Positions 1-12,996 of a stretch of DNA of 64,000 nucleotides are shown one piece after another (position 1 is the first letter of the stretch; each line of letters starts with the position of its first letter). The stretch covers positions 329,792 through 393,791 of the forward strand of contig VZRG01000272.1 in assembly GCA_013397435.1 (NCBI GenBank), read 5' to 3'. The notes below the pieces were generated by a model that was not told the origin of the DNA, did no database searches, and saw only the letters and a list, made by a program, of their open reading frames with translations. The stretch is from Erythrocercus mccallii (Eukaryota > Chordata > Aves > Passeriformes > Dicruridae). A program made the position numbers and the translations under genes.

Positions 1-3000
1 TGGCATTGGACTCTTGTGACAATGAGTTCATCACATGAAATTATGGCTGTATGAAATTGTTCTTTATTTTATGTCTCTGTCTGCCACCTTTTTTTTGCCA
101 ATTTCTTTCATTCTCATGCTTTTTGATATTTTGATTATAGAACTTTATCAAATGTTAAAATAATTTATAAATGGGATTTCTCCTTATATTGAAGCCATTC
201 TGCATTTTGTTCATCCTCATCAATCTTTTCAGAAACTTTAGGGGTTATTTGAGGATGCAAGGGACAGAACTCCACCTGTTATCCCAGACAATTTGCACTG
301 AAAATTTCTAAACAATAAAGTTTTGTGGACTTATTTTTAATTTCTTTTCCAGTAAGGAATGTTTCCTTTTGCTCATTAATGAGGGACTCTCTATAGTAAC
401 TCCAAGACCACTTGGAGCAGTGACTATTCCGAATTTAGAGAAGAATATTTTTCACAACTGCTGCTGTGTGGTTAAGAAGACATTTAGTCTGCTACTTTAC
501 TGCCTGTTCCTTAACAATTTTGAGATCATCTGTACCTTTGAAGTAAGCTTTGACTTTTATTGCCTCCATGTATTCTCTCCAGAGGGGTTTTTTTTTGTTT
601 GTTTATTTCTGCTTCTTTTCTGATCTTCAATTGAATCTGAAGGTATTTTTTTTTTAATAAGAAGGTCTGGAATACCAGCTTCTGTAATATGTTTTAATAT
701 AATTAGATCATTTACTTTATCAAAAATTGAGCTTTTTTTAACACATAGCAACACTTGCAGTGGTATGAGCTGTGTAATTCCTGACACTCAGGTTCAAACA
801 TCTTGGGCTTTAAATTTCAAAGACAGATATATTTTGTCATCATTTACTGTCCATGTACATGCTTAGTTAGAACATTTCTGGTTTAGATACTTGATTTTTT
901 TCTCCCCCAACCTTTTGTTTCTCTCCCATTTGATACACAAACTACCTTTATTTGGGTATAGGAGCAGCTGACCCTTCTTTGATTCTATCTGTTCTAGAAA
1001 GGGGTTTCAATTTGGAATTTACCTAAATCCCATCTTCCAAGCATTGTTTGTGTGCACAGTCAGGCAGCCCTGCTTGTTTGAACCTTTGTGATACCGGCAG
1101 CATTTCAAAGAATGACACTGGTTTTTTCATCTTCTGCCTCCTGAATAAAAGCCAAAATATTTTCCTCTCAAGCCCCTCTTCTCTCCTTTCCGGTGGTGTT
1201 TAGGTGTATCCTTGCTATTGACTGATGGTAGATGGTCTCTCTATCTTGTGAGGTGGCACCTCTAAGCATACCATAATGAGATATTCAGTGGCAGCATAAA
1301 ATAAATGGTCAACATTGCTCCTAATCTGATATTTCAGAACTTCAAACTTCTGGTTTTTACATTGAAATTCTTACCCTTGAACATTTATCCTCAGTACTCA
1401 GAGGTATGTACCTTTCTCTTTCCAGCTTGATGACCGTGTCCCATGGGATTTGTGTGATTCTTGGAATCAGGACTGGTCAAAAGAAAAAGTCTGTTGTCTT
1501 TCTGAGCTTCTCTACTTACTACTTACTTGTGCCTTATGTATGTACCTCTTGTCTGTAAGTCAGGGAATTATGCATGTAGCAGGTTGCATTGCCACTCTGC
1601 TGCTGGATTTCTGAGTGCATTTAATTATGTTTGAAAGGCCTCTATCCTTTTCCTTAAATTGTGCTTATTGATATTCTCATCTGTGCTGTTCAGTAATCTT
1701 CCTGGGTTTTCTGTCCCTTAACACAAGGCCTGTACTCTAAAGTGCTCAGAACATCACTATGAACTTTATAACCAGCCTCCCCATGTCACCTCCTGGCACA
1801 TCTCTAGCAAAATGTAATTGAAGGAGCTGCTGCATAAACGATTTCATTTAACTTTTTCCAAAAATAAACTACTGACAAAAAGCTACCAAAACGCTGTCCT
1901 TCAAAGTCCATTTTGGTCTGTGTGCAATTAACAGCACAGTTTGGATCTGTGGCAAAGCTTGGCTGCTAAGATGCTTAGTAACTCTGGAAAAAAGTATTTA
2001 TTATAAAAAATGAAAATTGAAGCTTACAGTGAATTGCCATCAAAAAGAGTATTGGAGAGTTAAAGTACAAAGGAGTAGTTGAATGACCATTTCTAAAGGA
2101 CTTTGTGATGGATGGAAGAAAGCAGAGCACAGAGGAGGAGGGAAAGGCCTGAAGTAAGGTTGTGGGGAGGAATATGAAAAGAATCAAAGACAGACTTTTG
2201 TGGCTCCTTGACCATGAAAAGAAACTAAGCCCTGAAAGAAGAGATGAGACTTTATTTGCAAAAATCCCTTAACTGGGTACATGGAACTTTTTGTGGCAAG
2301 GCATTCAGAGGGCAAGAATAATTGCTTTCTTCTTATGTAAATCATCCCCCCACAAAGACAGAGGAATGGATTTTCAACTTTTCAGTCCCAGCAGAGCTGT
2401 TCAGCTCTGTTTTGTAGAACCAGTGTACTCTTGCATTAAATCTGGGAATGACTTAAGAGTCATAGTACTGAGCAGTGTAAAATGGTGCAAAATCTTCAGA
2501 TATAATCAGATTAAAAGACTAAAATGTATTATGCAGCTGATAGTGTCATAAAAGGTTAATAATTGTATATTAGTAACAGCTCTCCTCATTTGTGCAGGTA
2601 TCTGCTTATTCTTTGACTAGTGAAGCAGAAGACTTTATTCGGAAGGGACATTTCATTTGACATCCCCATCTCATCCCTAACTTACATGATTAGAAGTAGT
2701 TTGTGAAAATTCTGAATCAGTGGTTTTGCTGTATTTTAAATGGAGGGGGCAGAGAGAAAATATGCATTGTTATGAGATTATCTAAAATGTACTTTCTGAC
2801 CTTTTGCTTCAATTAATTGTGGCAAGACTTTGTAACTGTTTTAGCTACTAAAAAGCAGCTTGTTGAATCCTTAATACTTGTCTCCTTTAATGGTACTGTA
2901 GTGATCATCGAGTATTAGATCTGATTTCTTCTGTGATTGGGGGAAAATAGAGTAATTATGCAGCAAGAAAGCAATTGCTCTTCATGCATTTTCAGAGCTG

Positions 3001-3260
3001 GTGACTAGGATCCTCTCATTTTTTTTGTTTAGATCTCATTTACAGCACAGGTGTCACTTGTTAAAGCTTTCCGTGTAAAAAGAATAGCATTTGATCAAAG
3101 GTTAAAATAGTAGTTGTAGCAAAGCTTATTCGGTAATTTAGTTTCTAACTGAATCTGTATTTGCAGTTTTGCACTCTTGGCTTCTTTCTGCCACTCCCCT
3201 GCCCCAATGTGTTTGTTCTGTCCTGAGGCATCTGTAACAGGTTCATACAGCTCTAGTGAT

Positions 3261-3468
3261 GCTGGCAATAAAGGATATTGGTGCAGTGCTGGCTGGGGTA
3301 GAAAGAGGCATCGCTGGCAATAAAGGATATTGGTGCAGTGCTGGCTGGGGTAGAAAGAGGCATCGCTGGCAATAAAGGATATTGGTGCAGTGCTGGCTGG
3401 GGTAGAAAGAGGCATCGCTGGCAATAAAGGATATTGGTGCAGTGCTGGCTGGGGTAGAAAGAGGCATC
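3261..3468. repeat. Minisatellite, four perfect copies of a 52-bp unit
   Basis: The unit begins GCTGGCAATAAAGGATATTG at 3261, 3313, 3365 and 3417. The four copies appear identical, ending just before GCTATAATTAAC. Because 52 is not a multiple of three, the array shows all three minus-strand frames in turn; the overlapping repetitive minus-strand ORFs here (about 3095-3483) are products of the array, not genes. Perfect identity implies a recent or homogenised expansion, so copy number may vary between individuals. Confidence 0.97.
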
Positions 3469-6269
3469 GCTATAATTAACCATTTTAATACAACTTCATA
3501 CTACTGAAATACTTTCAAAGTACCAGTCAACAAAAGATTAACTGTAAATTGCCAATCTAAAATTGAAGTGATTACTCTGTGCAAAAGGATCACTGATCTC
3601 TGATTCAATGTTGATTCTAAAGTAGTGTTTACTTTTTAAAATACTGATTCTTTAAAAATACAGACCACTTCAAAAGCTGTCTCTTTTTGCATTGATCTTT
3701 CTTCGTCTCCAGCCTGGTTTATCAGATAATTGAGTATGGTTTGCATCACTCAGTTTTTAATACAGTACTAAAATTACCCCATATAAAAAATGAACAACTC
3801 ACATGTTTTTTATTTTGGATCCTTCTGCCTGCTTGCATTTTTGCATCTCGAAGGCTTTGTTCATGAAATAGCTAATAGTTTTTCTTAAGCTTGGAAACTG
3901 CCTTATGCATCAGTCTGCATTCCAGTTGCTTTTTGATTTTGCTGTTTAGGGTCAAATGTATATTAATAGTTTATTCTTGAACAGAGTTAAATGTTTCAGG
4001 AGCATTCCAGGGTTCCTTTCCCCTTACATCCTCCCGCCCCCCTTTATTTTTTTTTTAATTTATGTTCTTTGGGGAATTCGAGCTGAACTATGGATCTATG
4101 CTCGAAAAGAAAGACTTGGATTGAAGGAAAACCATTTCCCACTGAGAAGGGATTAGCATTGTAGGAGATAGTGAAAAAGAAAAGGAGGGCAAAGAGAAAA
4201 GCTAAATATCTTTTATACAAATGCTAGGAGCATATGTAATAAGACTTCTGAATGGGAGTGACATGTTTTCAAGGATAAGAAAGATATTATTGGAATAAGA
4301 GAGACAACCAGGAAAATGAAGGGGGATTTAAAATGCCAAGATACACAGTTTCAGTGAAGGGAGAGCTAATATTAAGCTGAAAGAGATGTAACAATATTGC
4401 TGAGGGATGATACTCCATCTGCAGTAGGAAACACTCGTGCTCTCACTCCCTCTATTTTAATTTTTTTAACTAGTTTTTTTAAAAACTAAGTTTAGTGGTT
4501 TGCATGCAAGCTAAGGACAGTTTAATGTAGTTGTGATTCTTGGCTGTTGTACGAGACTTGCTGTTGGTCAGAAAAAAAGCCCCGGCCATAAAAGTATTTA
4601 AGACATACAGTGGTCCCGAAGAAAACCAGAACTTTGATTCTGAAGAGGAGACAGTAGGGAGAGAGATTGCTAGAGATCAGTTATGATATTAACTGTGACC
4701 AAACTACAAATAAGAGCATCTTTCTGCTGTTACTGTAAGATTGCTATCTTTATACTGTTAATGAAGCAGTAGAGATTATTGTCAGAGTTATGGAAAAGCT
4801 GTAAATATAAATCTGTATGTGAAGACAAGAAGCAAAATCAAATGATCAAAAATCATGAAATTTGAAATGGTTGTGGGTTGGGGGTTTGGGCTGAATGGAG
4901 AAGCAGCCCTAAAGTTATTGATTTTAGCAAAGCTAACTTTGAAGGAAAGCAAAATGCTCCTGGGGTTTTTGCCTGCAATCCTGTGATGAATGGGAAATCC
5001 ACTCCACACAAGTAGAGAGTATATAGTGTATAAAACACGTCGAGAGGCTGCAATTAAAATTCATCCCAGTTAAGTCAAGAAAAGGAAAGGCCGATATGGG
5101 CCTGAGGCAAAAAAAGGAAAGGCAAAGAGACAACTTGCCCCTCCCGACCTTATGCTTTTTCCTTCCCCTTTGCAGTTCTTTACCATTTCTTCTACTGTCC
5201 CTTTATCCTTTCCAGCCCTTCTGTTTTAAGATAGTTCTGTCACTGTGGTCCCCTGATGAGGTTTCTTCCTCAAGTCTCTTGTTTTTTTCACACTGGGTTT
5301 CTCAGAGTGTGGGCATAACTGTTCAGAGTGCTCATAACATGGGCATGAATCTTTTCTCCCCTCTTCTCCCCAAAAACACACTGTGCATCCCCCTAAACAT
5401 GGTTACAAGCTGTATATAGACATATTTTTTCTTTCCCAACTTCTTTTATCTGTTTGTGAATCTGGGATGATTTCAATTCACTTTGTGGAAAGGGAAGCCG
5501 GAGCTGGGACAGGCAAGCATGGGGGCTATACAACAACTCATGTAGATGGTGTGGAAATACAAAAATCTTTAGAAAAAGACACTGTGCTGTGCTGGAACAT
5601 CGACTGCTGAAACAGGATTTCTGTGAGAGACAAGAGTGAAACAAGCACATACATGGTTGCAAGAGGTATTGCTTTCTTTTGTGCAGAGTTAGGATGCAAA
5701 TTGTGTCTTCTTTTGGGACCCTCTGTGCAAGTTGCTTTATTACTCAACCTCCCACATTTCATATGTTATCAGACATCTTGTTTCAAGGTGTAAAGACCAG
5801 ACGTGAGGAAGAAAAGTAAATTTAACATATTTGGTGTCTGAATCTGGGCAGGTGTAAAGTGACATTGCTGAAGCTGAAGGCAGTTTATAGTAGCTGGAGC
5901 TCTGACCCTAACTAAGGCAAACAATTTGAACAAATTTTGATCTGGCATTTTATTTTTAAAAGGTGAACAGAGTTTATAATGACAGAAGTGGATTTTGGAG
6001 AGAGATTTAATGGGACGTTGGTGGAAGATTGAATGGGTTTTTTCTGTCAATCTGTATTCTCTCTTTTTTAAATTGTAGTGATTTGTTAACTGCAGGCAAT
6101 GAATTGGCAACAAGCAGAGAGGATGACCATGTGGTCTTATGGCATTCAGCTGATGCCCTGTTTCTGAAGATGGTATGAGGGATCATAAAGTTTAGTTCCA
6201 TGTGTATTGTGATGATAGTTGCATCTATATTTAAAGCTTTCTGTCACTGAAGCACTCTTGGTGTTGTCA

Positions 6270-6640
6270 GATGTCTATTGGACTGGATGAGCTGCAACTT
6301 CTTGCAATTGAATGTCAATAAGACCAAAGCAATTTTGGTTGATTCATAGCACCAGCTTAAGCATATTCACTTGCACAGATTACATTTGACAGATAGTTAC
6401 CTTCAGCTGAACTCTGTGGTTAGAAGCCTTAGTATATTCTTGACAGTAAGCTTAGAGCTGATGCCTTATGTTTATTTCATATCCTGTTTTTGCCTTCCTA
6501 ATACTGCATGTGTATGTCTAAATTTAAATAAATTCACAGCTGAAGTACTAGTCACTCCACTTGTTATCTCTGGACAGAATGTTGTGATGAGTCAATTTCA
6601 GTATTTAAAAAATGGTAGGTTTTTTCCCATTTAGGCAGTT
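6270..6640 (+). mobile_element. Decayed L2-type LINE reverse-transcriptase fragment
   Basis: Conceptual translation around 6279-6345 gives LDWMSCNFLQLNVNKTKAIL, resembling the W-M-x-x-NFLQLN-x-x-KTE signature of L2/CR1-group reverse transcriptases. After a stop and a likely frameshift, the open frame 6371-6634 continues with SVVRSLSIFLTVSLE, matching the family's SVRNLGVxxDxxLSxE segment. It then gives AEVLVTPLVISGQNVV where the family has ETLVHALVTSRLDYCN. The order and spacing fit the C-terminal part of the RT domain. Stops and substitutions show it is long dead. Family assignment is from remembered motifs, so L2 versus a related clade is uncertain. Limits are approximate. Confidence 0.7.
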
Positions 6641-8491
6641 TTAATTTCAAAAGTTATCTAATGAAGGATTTTTTTATCAGGAACTTCTGGAAAAGTGTCT
6701 GTCTGTCAAAGTCTAACAAGAAGAGGATAAGAAAAAAAAGATGTAGAGGATGTAAGCAAAGATGAAAAAGTATTATTCTTTTTGGAATGCTTTTCTGGTA
6801 TTCTATCAGTTTTCTAGCCTGCAGGGAAATACCATCAGCACAGGTGTTCTTACCCCATTATGTTAGTGAAAGTTAAAATCCTCTGGATTCTGCAACAAGA
6901 TTGTGCAGAGTGTCATCAAATACTGATGTGTGTTAGCATCCCCTATAAATTTTGTAAAGAAAAGCATCTTTCCTTATAATTTCTCATAACAGTTCTAAAA
7001 TAGTCTGGGTTAAAAGAGTTTCAATCCTTGATTCAATTAGTTGATCCTGTTTATGGTGAACTTATATACACTGAAACTTCATTTGGAACATACTGAAGAA
7101 TCAAACTTTTGAATATTTCAAACCATTTCCCTCTGTGGGTTCCTAGTCATCTTAAAGCAGCATCCTGATTTTGAAGAAAAATCAGTGATTTAACACCAAA
7201 TACTTTGTACATGTACTATTTCCACTCACAAATAGTTTCTGTTCTTAAAGGAAAAGGTGGTTTTCCTATAGAGCTTAAGGAGGTTCTGAAAGGGAGATTT
7301 TAAAAATTCTGTCTCGGTAATTGCAACATCCTTGAATTTTGATATGAATTAATTAAAAATAAAATACTTAAATTAAAATGTTTCTAGTTGAATATTTCAG
7401 GTAGACTGATATGTTCTGTGAGAGGTCAGAGTTGACTCTGTAGTTTTGGCAAGAGTTACATAATCTTGGCCTAGAGCTATGTTGGCAGGTCTTCCTTGTC
7501 AAAATGACAGAGTGGTTGAAAGTAAAGGTATTTCCCCTAGCCATGGATGGTAACTTAAGCACCTTCTTTTTGAAAATCATCATAATAAAGTCCCTGGCCA
7601 TGTTGTTACTTATGTTAGTGGTGGCAGTGAAAAACCTTGAGTCCTCTTTGCTTCCTTCCTGTAAAATGCTGTTTGTCCTGAGAACCAAAGATGTAAGAAA
7701 AGCATCACACTGAAACCTCCATAGTAGCCAGGGTTGCACCTTGCCTTTATCATCTCCTTTTCCTTCAGACTTGCAGCTAAATTGCTTTAAAAGCTTAAAA
7801 TACAGAGGAGTGAATTTGTGTTTGCCTGGGAACATGGAGTTCTTGTAGCTTAAAAACGACATTTTTTGCCATGTGAAGGTAGTATAGTATTTGAATATGG
7901 AAAGAGTGGAATTTAGAAATGTGAGCTAATCATTTAATAAGAGCAGATAAAATAGATTTTATTATGTGTGTAGCTTCTGCATTTGCTATTGGGCAAACAA
8001 ACTAAAAACAGACTGAAGATCTGAAATTGTGATGGTTGTAGCTGAAGGAGCACTAACCACTGGCAAACTCATCAGGCAGTTCTTTTGTTGGTACAGAAGA
8101 TGCCATTTGTCTGTCAAGTGTTGTGCAGATAAATTGTCTGAGCTGGCTTGTCCTCTTGGATATTATTCTTTAGTTTCCACAGCCCTCCCTCCCACAAACC
8201 CCCTGTCCCTATTAACATGGTTATTAATGTCTTTTTTGGTCTTATTGAGAACAAGTTCATAGACAAATTCCTCCTGACATATCCTTGTTCTCATATGTTT
8301 GCTACATAAATTCATTATCTCTTGCCAAGCTTCAGATCTGCCAAGTTCCCCCTGTTGTTTCAATTTTCATTCCAGATAAAAAAAAAATTTAAATGCAAAG
8401 CACAAAGCACTAAAAATGAACTCTCTTTATTTTCAAGGTTTTAAGTTCTGTCTCTGAGAGGGAAAAATAAAAAAGAGAAGACCACAGTATG

Positions 8492-8519
8492 TGTTTTACA
8501 TACACATGTATGTAAAACA
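8492..8519. repeat. Perfect 13-bp inverted repeat with 2-nt spacer
   Basis: TGTTTTACATACA at 8492-8504 is followed after CA by its exact reverse complement at 8507-8519. It could extrude a short hairpin. No promoter or terminator context is evident and it lies deep in intron 3. Confidence 0.9.
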
Positions 8520-8846
8520 TCTTGCCCAAACATCTCTAGCAATAATGTTATCATAGTGGTAGTTCTTGTTCTTCAATTATCCATTCAGCCAAGGTTTTAA
8601 ATTTGGATTAGGCTACGTTTTGTATTTTTTAAGGACAGCTAAGCCATATGGGACTGTAGGAGCAGGCTCTGTACTAGTGCTCGTGAGTAATGCGTGGAGT
8701 ATGAGACGATTGAGAGTGATGTGGAATCCTGACTCATCTGCAGAGCTTAAACTGTGGGAACCTCTATATTTCCTAAAATAGTCATAAGGTGGTTGATAGA
8801 TTACCTGATGGGCTGGGAGGAATAGAGGAGTTTTGGGGTCTTGGGG

Positions 8847-9160
8847 TCATAGAATCATAGAATATCCTGAGTTGGAAGAGACCCACACAGATCATAGAAG
8901 TCCAGCTCCTGGCCCTGCACAGCACCAGCCCCAAGAGTGCCTGAGAGCATTGTCCAAACACTTCTTCAACTCCGTCAGCCTTGGGCTGTGACCACTTCCC
9001 TGGGCATCCTGTTCCAGAGTCCAACCACCCTCTGGATGATGAACCTTGTCCCAGTGTCTGGCCTACATCTCCTCTGACACAGCTTCATGCCATTCACCCT
9101 CTTGGGTTATCACTGATTACGAGAGAGAAGAGATCAGTGCCTGCCTCTCTCCTTCCCAGC
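8847..9160 (-). mobile_element. CR1 LINE 3' fragment (minus strand)
   Basis: The left edge TCATAGAATCATAGAAT is the reverse complement of the CR1 3' tail repeat (ATTCTATG)n. It is followed by the familiar antisense CR1 text: CTGAGTTGGAAGAGACCCAC, then 'tccagctcctggccctgcac', 'agagcattgtccaaac', 'cttctccaactc'-like, and 'ctgacacagcttcatgcc', ending near 'agagaagagatcagtgcctg'. The CR1 sense strand is therefore minus. It is moderately diverged and 5'-truncated, as most avian CR1 copies are. Small ORFs on both strands here are fragments of the element. Confidence 0.92.
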
Positions 9161-10899
9161 TTAAACTGTTTTGTTCCCTGTTTGTGATAATGTTTGAGAA
9201 AAATAATAGTTGGCAAGGATCTGCTCCCACCTGTATTCACTGTGTTTATCACATTGTTTGGGTTTTTTGTCGCTGTCGGTTGTTTTTCTTCTTTGCTTGC
9301 TTGTTCTTTTCAAAGCTAAATGTAAATATTAGACCAAAAAAACGGAAGTAAAAATTAGTAGAATAATGCAAAATGAGAATAAGGCAAAAAGGGGGGTAGG
9401 GAAGGAGCCTTTAAAATGGGTGTTCAAGGTATGTAAATTCTGCAATTTATTCAGTGAGGAAAGGTGTTGAATTGTGGCAGAAAGTTGTCTACTGTTTCTG
9501 ATTCATCAGTTTAGGGACACATAGATGCTCAGATGTAAAAAAAAAAAAAAAAGCTCCATTGTGGGTTTTGGTTACTAGCTCTGCTTAAATGACAGCTGAA
9601 AGTAAGCTGGATTCATGCTAGTGGTTTCATCCTGGTTTTTCCCCCAAAGTTCTTTTGCTTAAGTCCATATCACTGACCTTTCCTCTTTACAGGAAATCAT
9701 TTATGAAATATTAAAGCTGTGTGGAAGCCTTTGTAATTGCAGCTTCAGCAAGATTTGCAATTATGCAAGAAAATACTGAAATACATACCTGTGTGCCTCT
9801 ATCTCTTTGATATGTAGAAGCCCTTGACTCTTGCTTTTATTAACTGTTACGCTTTTGTTTTTCACCTGCTTTTGCAGAGGAAGTACATGAACCCACATTC
9901 CCCAGTGGTAGAATGTGCTGTATGTCTTTATACAGGCAGGCAAAAAGAGCATATTTAGACAGGTTGAAGGTGAAAAAGATTTTTATGCTCAAGTTTCTGA
10001 TTAGACCATTATAGCAGCATCACTAATTCCCCTCCTTCCATCTATTGTCTTCTTTCCTCTGTTGTCATCAGTGACCATTGTTGATTTGTTGACTCTATTA
10101 AAGTATTCAAGGAAGCCACAGACCTGTCATTTTGGTCATAACCTTAATCTGTTTTCTCACCTTGGGAGAAAATGTGTTAATACACTGTCTGTTTCTATAG
10201 AATGGACTCATTGAGAAATTCCTGACGCAAATCTGCAATACATTTAGAAGGAAAAAAAGGTTTTCTGAATCTTGATTATTGTTACAGAGAGCAAGCTGTG
10301 TTTAGCTGGAAATTTTTATAAGAATCACACCAAATTAAGTAACAGTAAGCAATTGTAATGGTATGTTGTGTAGTAATTTTTAAGCTGAGTGAGTTGTAGC
10401 TTCTCCTGATTTCTCATAATCTCTGACTCCTTGTTATTTCTGAATGATTAAGCAAAACATTTATGCTAAGTTCTGCTTTAATTTACATCTGTGTAAAGCC
10501 TGTGTAACTTTATTGATTCTACAATTGCTTTACTTTTTAAGACAAATAAAGGGAGGGGTCATTCCTGCTAGCTTGCTGATTTGGAAAATAAAGGGAACTC
10601 TTTCTTCCCCTCTCATTTTTTTTATGCCTTACAGATAATTGTACAGCTACCTAATTCCTGCTCATAAAACATTTTAAAATTCTTCATACTGTGTATCATC
10701 TTCTTTACAATAATTACTTCTAATTCTGAGTAACCACCTGCTGTGCAAATAGGCCTTATTTTAAGGAAAGTGGCAACAGACTTGTTTGAGTATTCTTACA
10801 GTTTATTTTTTATGTTAGTTGGGGGCAGATTTGGTTTTTTTCTTATATTTGAGAAACCAACATTGTGTTTTAGTTTGTATTAAGTTTTAAATTAAAAAA

Positions 10900-10943
10900 A
10901 CTTGCATTTGCAAACTTGCATTTGCAAATTAGCAAAATTTGCA
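10900..10943. repeat. Short tandem repeat of octamer-like ATTTGCAW units
   Basis: A 14-bp unit containing CTTGCATTTGCAA occurs twice in tandem and is followed by ATTAGCAAAATTTGCAT. The last octamer equals the canonical POU/octamer-binding site ATTTGCAT. In AT-rich intronic DNA this may be chance slippage; regulatory function is only a possibility. Confidence 0.6.
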
Positions 10944-11018
10944 TCTTTAACTTTAAAATTATTATTTTTTTAATTTTAATATTCAGATATCTGGTTTTTG
11001 GAATAATCTTGTTCACTG

Positions 11019-11417
11019 TCAGGTATATATGTTAGATCCCTTAGCTGCTCCTTTTTCATCCTTTTTGAAAACAATGGTGTTCATTACATGTTCATTACTG
11101 GAATTTAATAATTTTCTAGTATTGGAGGATGCATTTTTGGTTCTTGTTTTATCTGTGTTGGTCAGTCCTGCCCCTGCCATCTGACTTTGCGTGATGGTCT
11201 GAATCACTGTAAGAACTGAAGTTGCAGTTGAAGTGCTTGCCATCACTAAGTTGTCTGGAAAACTAAGTAGGCCAAGGTTGGTATCATTTGGCTTAAGTGA
11301 CTGGAAAAGATTTTTTAAATTTCTTTCATTTTTGGTGCCAGAGTTCCATCTGTTGTGGAACCCCTTGTTCATGGTCTGCAAATCTGGGAAGCCATCTTTC
11401 TGGTTTATTAATCTGTC
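11019..11417 (-). pseudogene. Minus-strand open frame, possible retropseudogene fragment, unrecognised
   Basis: The minus strand is open for about 130 codons, between an upstream in-frame stop near 11418 and a TGA at 11019-11021. The translation is rich in Ser, Thr, Asn and Lys (for example SFPDNLVMASTSTATSVLTV and TDKTRTKNASSNTRKLLN), unlike the Leu/Phe/Ile/Tyr-rich chance ORFs around it. The first ATG in frame is at about 11371, within QTMNKG. I do not recognise the protein. There is no clear intron signature, promoter or adjacent long poly(A), only an A-rich minus-strand segment past the stop. It may be a fragment of a processed pseudogene, an exon of an antisense gene, or chance. Confidence 0.25.
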
Positions 11418-12884
11418 CTACCAGACACTGTAATCTAGTTATTAGAACATAAGACGATGAAAGGAAATGTTGAGATTAAAATGTATTTTATGGTTACTAG
11501 AAGCTATGATAAATAAGAGTAAAAAATGTATATTCAACCGGTGGAAGAGATTACTGCTGTCTTGAAATAACTCCCTATAATTTATTGCTAATATTTTAAT
11601 AAATTTTTCCCATGCCAATAAATATTGGAATAGGAAAGATAACATAAAGGAGAAGGTTGTACTAACTGAAAAACAGATGTCTTTGAAGCATATACTAATT
11701 ACAAATTCAAATGTTTGGGAATGAGACTACTGCATCTGTTGGTTGTGTGTCATTTAGTGCAGTGAAGCTTTGATCTCTGGTTAGTGATCTTTAGCTCTTC
11801 TGTGATACGTGTAGGGATTCTTAGGGATTTTATTTAATGGAACATAAAGGGTTCTTTTCTATGTCTTTCTATCTTATATATTAGAAATCATTTTCCTTGA
11901 GGTGTATGGATAATATTAATATTAGGACCGACTTCTAATGGAAAAATCTTACTAATGCACAAAGATCATAGTGATCACTGAAGAAAGGTTCAGTTCTTCA
12001 TTTATTTTGGCTGACATGGGGCAATTCAATTCCACATGGAAGAGACTAAAATTGTCTCAGTTGCCTTTATATATGTATGTAAGAGGACATTTTGATGACA
12101 GGATGATTAATGTGTGTGAAGAAAAAGCGTATGTTGCTTAAGTGGGCCAGATATCACACATGTACATTGCAAGGTAATAAATGTGAGTGTTATTGTGTGA
12201 CAGCCAAAACTTTGTAGATTGTGGTCTCAGAACTCCCTCAAACTGGCTTTGGCTTCAAAAAAGTCATTGTAGTTCAAAAAAGTGGAGTCAATATAACTGT
12301 GTCTTTTAATTGATATCAAAATTTCTAATGCCTCTGTGTTGATAATGAGGAATATTAGGCTTTTTTGGTCTCTTGAAAAATTGTTAATTTTTATTGTACT
12401 GCTACATATTTTTACTATACCTATTATACTCTTTACTTGTAACTGTTATACTCTTTCGTCATTTATACATGGGTATACCAATATGCAGTATACCTATAAA
12501 TATCAGTACAATACAAGGCTTATAAAAAAAAGAGAAAGAACCCATGCCATTCTTCATTCAAGGAGCTTTGGCTTTTTGCCATAATCCTTTAGCCAGTGCA
12601 ACTGCTCTGGAGTGGAATATTTGGCTGTGATGTTTCTTTTTTGCCACATAGGTTACTGCAATAGAGTGAAAGCTAGCAGTTCTGTTAGCACCTAATATAT
12701 GAAAATAGTGGCTTTTGTTTGCATGACAGTTCTCCCTGATCCAAACCAAGTGGCAAAATCCATGTTAAATTTCATTGTTGTGTTTTCATGGGTAGGATCT
12801 GAAGATCACAGATCTTTATGTAAGAAAATAATGTTGTAATATATTTCCTGTATTTATCTCATTTTATTAACAGTAACATGGGCA

Positions 12885-12996
12885 CAGTCCTGTGCCACAC
12901 ATTCTCTGGAATGACCCTACCTGAACAGGGAGGGTGGGCCACGTGATCCACTGTGGTCCCTTCCAACCTTAGCCAATCTGTGATTCTGTGATTCTG
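12885..12996 (+). mobile_element. CR1 LINE 3' end (plus strand)
   Basis: The segment contains GTGATCCACTGTGGTCCCTT, then 'ccaacctt' and tandem TGTGATTCTGTGATTCTG ending at 12996. This is the sense-strand CR1 3' terminus with its octamer-like tail repeats. The 5' limit is blurred by divergence. It is opposite in orientation to the copy at 8.8-9.2 kb. Confidence 0.85.

Noticed and set aside
3095..3483. Overlapping repetitive minus-strand ORFs with shared peptide blocks
   Set aside because: They are produced by the 52-bp minisatellite cycling through the frames, not by a repeat protein gene.
7368..7862. 164-codon minus-strand ORF in intron 3
   Set aside because: It is long for the window but its composition is mixed, no domain is recognisable, and there are no flanking gene signals. 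It is treated as chance or relic.
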